From Rhodanobacter denitrificans (GTDB lineage: Bacteria; Pseudomonadota; Gammaproteobacteria; Xanthomonadales; Rhodanobacteraceae): DNA of 51,452 nt. The notes beneath the pieces were generated by a model, which saw only the letters and a list, made by a program, of their open reading frames with translations, had not been told where the DNA came from and ran no database searches. Below, piece after piece: positions 50,876-51,452 of this stretch. The DNA is taken from contig JAFIHF010000055.1 of assembly GCA_017848855.1 (NCBI GenBank), positions 1 through 51,452 on the forward strand, read 5' to 3'. A program made the translations under genes and the position numbers. Position 1 is the first letter of the stretch, and each line of letters starts with the position of its first letter.

Positions 50876-51452
50876 GGGCGGCGAGGGCTCGCCGCTTGAG
50901 CCTCTCGATGCCGTGCGCTCACCCGGTGCTGTTGCGGCTTGGGGGTTGGTTGCCTACCGCAAGTAACAAGGCGGTTTCGGTCGCCTGCCGCGAGGAACAA
51001 AGCGGTTTCGGTCGCCTGCCGGCGCCCGAGTCACTTCTCTTTGCTGGCCCAAAGAGAAGTAACCAAGAGAAATGGCCCGATTCGATCCGCCGACCCTACA
51101 AGCCCGCTGTGTCGAGGGGATTGGACCAATGCTCGCCGACACGTCGCCCTACAGCGGCCACCCCGCGACGTATCTGGAAACCGAGGGACAAAGCTTCGCA
51201 GCGCTTCGCCTCCCCTCGCGCTGCATCTCCCTCCCCTGCGTGCAGGGGAGGGTTGGGGTGGGGTGCTGTTGCTTCTGCGCGCTGAGAGCGCGCTGCTTTT
51301 CCCGGGGCCCCTCGGCGACGGTGAGGCGGGGACGAGGAGGCCGCGCAGCGGGCGTTGCCAGGGAGGGCAACGCCTTTTCGCGCGGGCAGGAGCCCGCTCG
51401 AAAAGCCCGGCCCCGACTCACGCACTTTCCGTCCATGGATGGACGGAAAGCG
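50876..51452. other. Repeat-rich intergenic region at the right edge
   Basis: No credible gene is seen in these 577 bases. Contents are: a direct repeat of 26 bases (50965-50990 and 50996-51021, one mismatch); a 10-bp-arm hairpin CTTCTCTTTG/CAAAGAGAAG (51034-51059) of the kind repeated in many xanthomonad genomes; CTCCCCTGC/GCAGGGGAG with GGGTTGGGGTGGGG (about 51229-51262), related to the palindromic repeats elsewhere; and a 12-bp-arm palindrome (51425-51450) at the end. Open frames on both strands are repetitive and without family motifs. Confidence 0.6.

Noticed and set aside
51096-51436. Overlapping frames near the right edge
   Set aside because: They consist of repeat-derived sequence that is often misannotated as hypothetical proteins; no start signal or family motif.

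Overview
The window is a chromosomal segment of a high-GC gammaproteobacterium. Gene content points to the order Xanthomonadales/Lysobacterales, most likely family Rhodanobacteraceae. This placement is an inference from the duplicated-type MacB/ADOP permease, a cbb3 oxidase operon with an extra small membrane gene between ccoP and ccoG, an SAH riboswitch on ahcY, short REP-like palindromes and many TANNNT-N6-ATG (leaderless) promoters. No rRNA, tRNA or CRISPR array was seen.

Layout. 1-137 is the right end of an IS3-family element that has cut off the 3' part of an HlyD-type export adaptor gene. 968-2785 is a lower-GC, gene-poor stretch with one LuxR-type response regulator. 2786-14488 is ordinary core genome: FAD-linked D-lactate dehydrogenase type enzyme, uracil-DNA glycosylase family protein, nucleoside permease, TPR-GGDEF diguanylate cyclase, dusB, metK, a D,D-carboxypeptidase, uup and a glutathione S-transferase. 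14560-24677 is an accessory block, all on the minus strand: a MacA/MacB-like efflux system (adaptor, ATPase, full-length permease, internally deleted permease), an NtrX/NtrY-like two-component pair, and three toxin-antitoxin pairs. One of those pairs sits inside the block, 3 nt ahead of the regulator gene. ppc and ahcY are divergent at about 27.6-27.8 kb. A MazEF pair and a DUF3228 gene follow. The complete cbb3 oxidase cluster ccoNOQP-x-ccoG-ccoH-ccoI-ccoS plus a TauE/SafE-like gene runs leftwards from 39476 to 30676. The last 12 kb carries metF, a ParD-like/Map operon, a DUF4124 protein, ilvE, an RlmI-like methyltransferase, an FAD oxidoreductase, rmuC, folE, an EF-hand protein, an MFS exporter and a DUF1993 protein.

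How genes work together. Several genes serve the methionine/one-carbon cycle (metK, ahcY with its SAH riboswitch, metF, map), with folE for folate/pterin supply. The cbb3 cluster is a self-contained respiratory module: structural subunits, copper delivery and maturation factors. A palindromic FNR/Anr-type box and a leader hairpin lie in front of ccoN. The 14.5-24.7 kb block looks like an export system with its own two-component control.

The most notable non-gene signals are: a 288-bp element with 25-bp perfect terminal inverted repeats and several nested inverted repeats (42312-42599); an in-frame, repeat-derived insertion of about 53 codons inside ppc; an 11-C tract at codons 3-6 of folE; an 11-bp-arm palindrome over the promoter of the ParD-like/map operon; hairpins covering the start or Shine-Dalgarno regions of the LuxR-type regulator and ccoN; and five genes with exactly the same TANNNT-N6-ATG promoter geometry.
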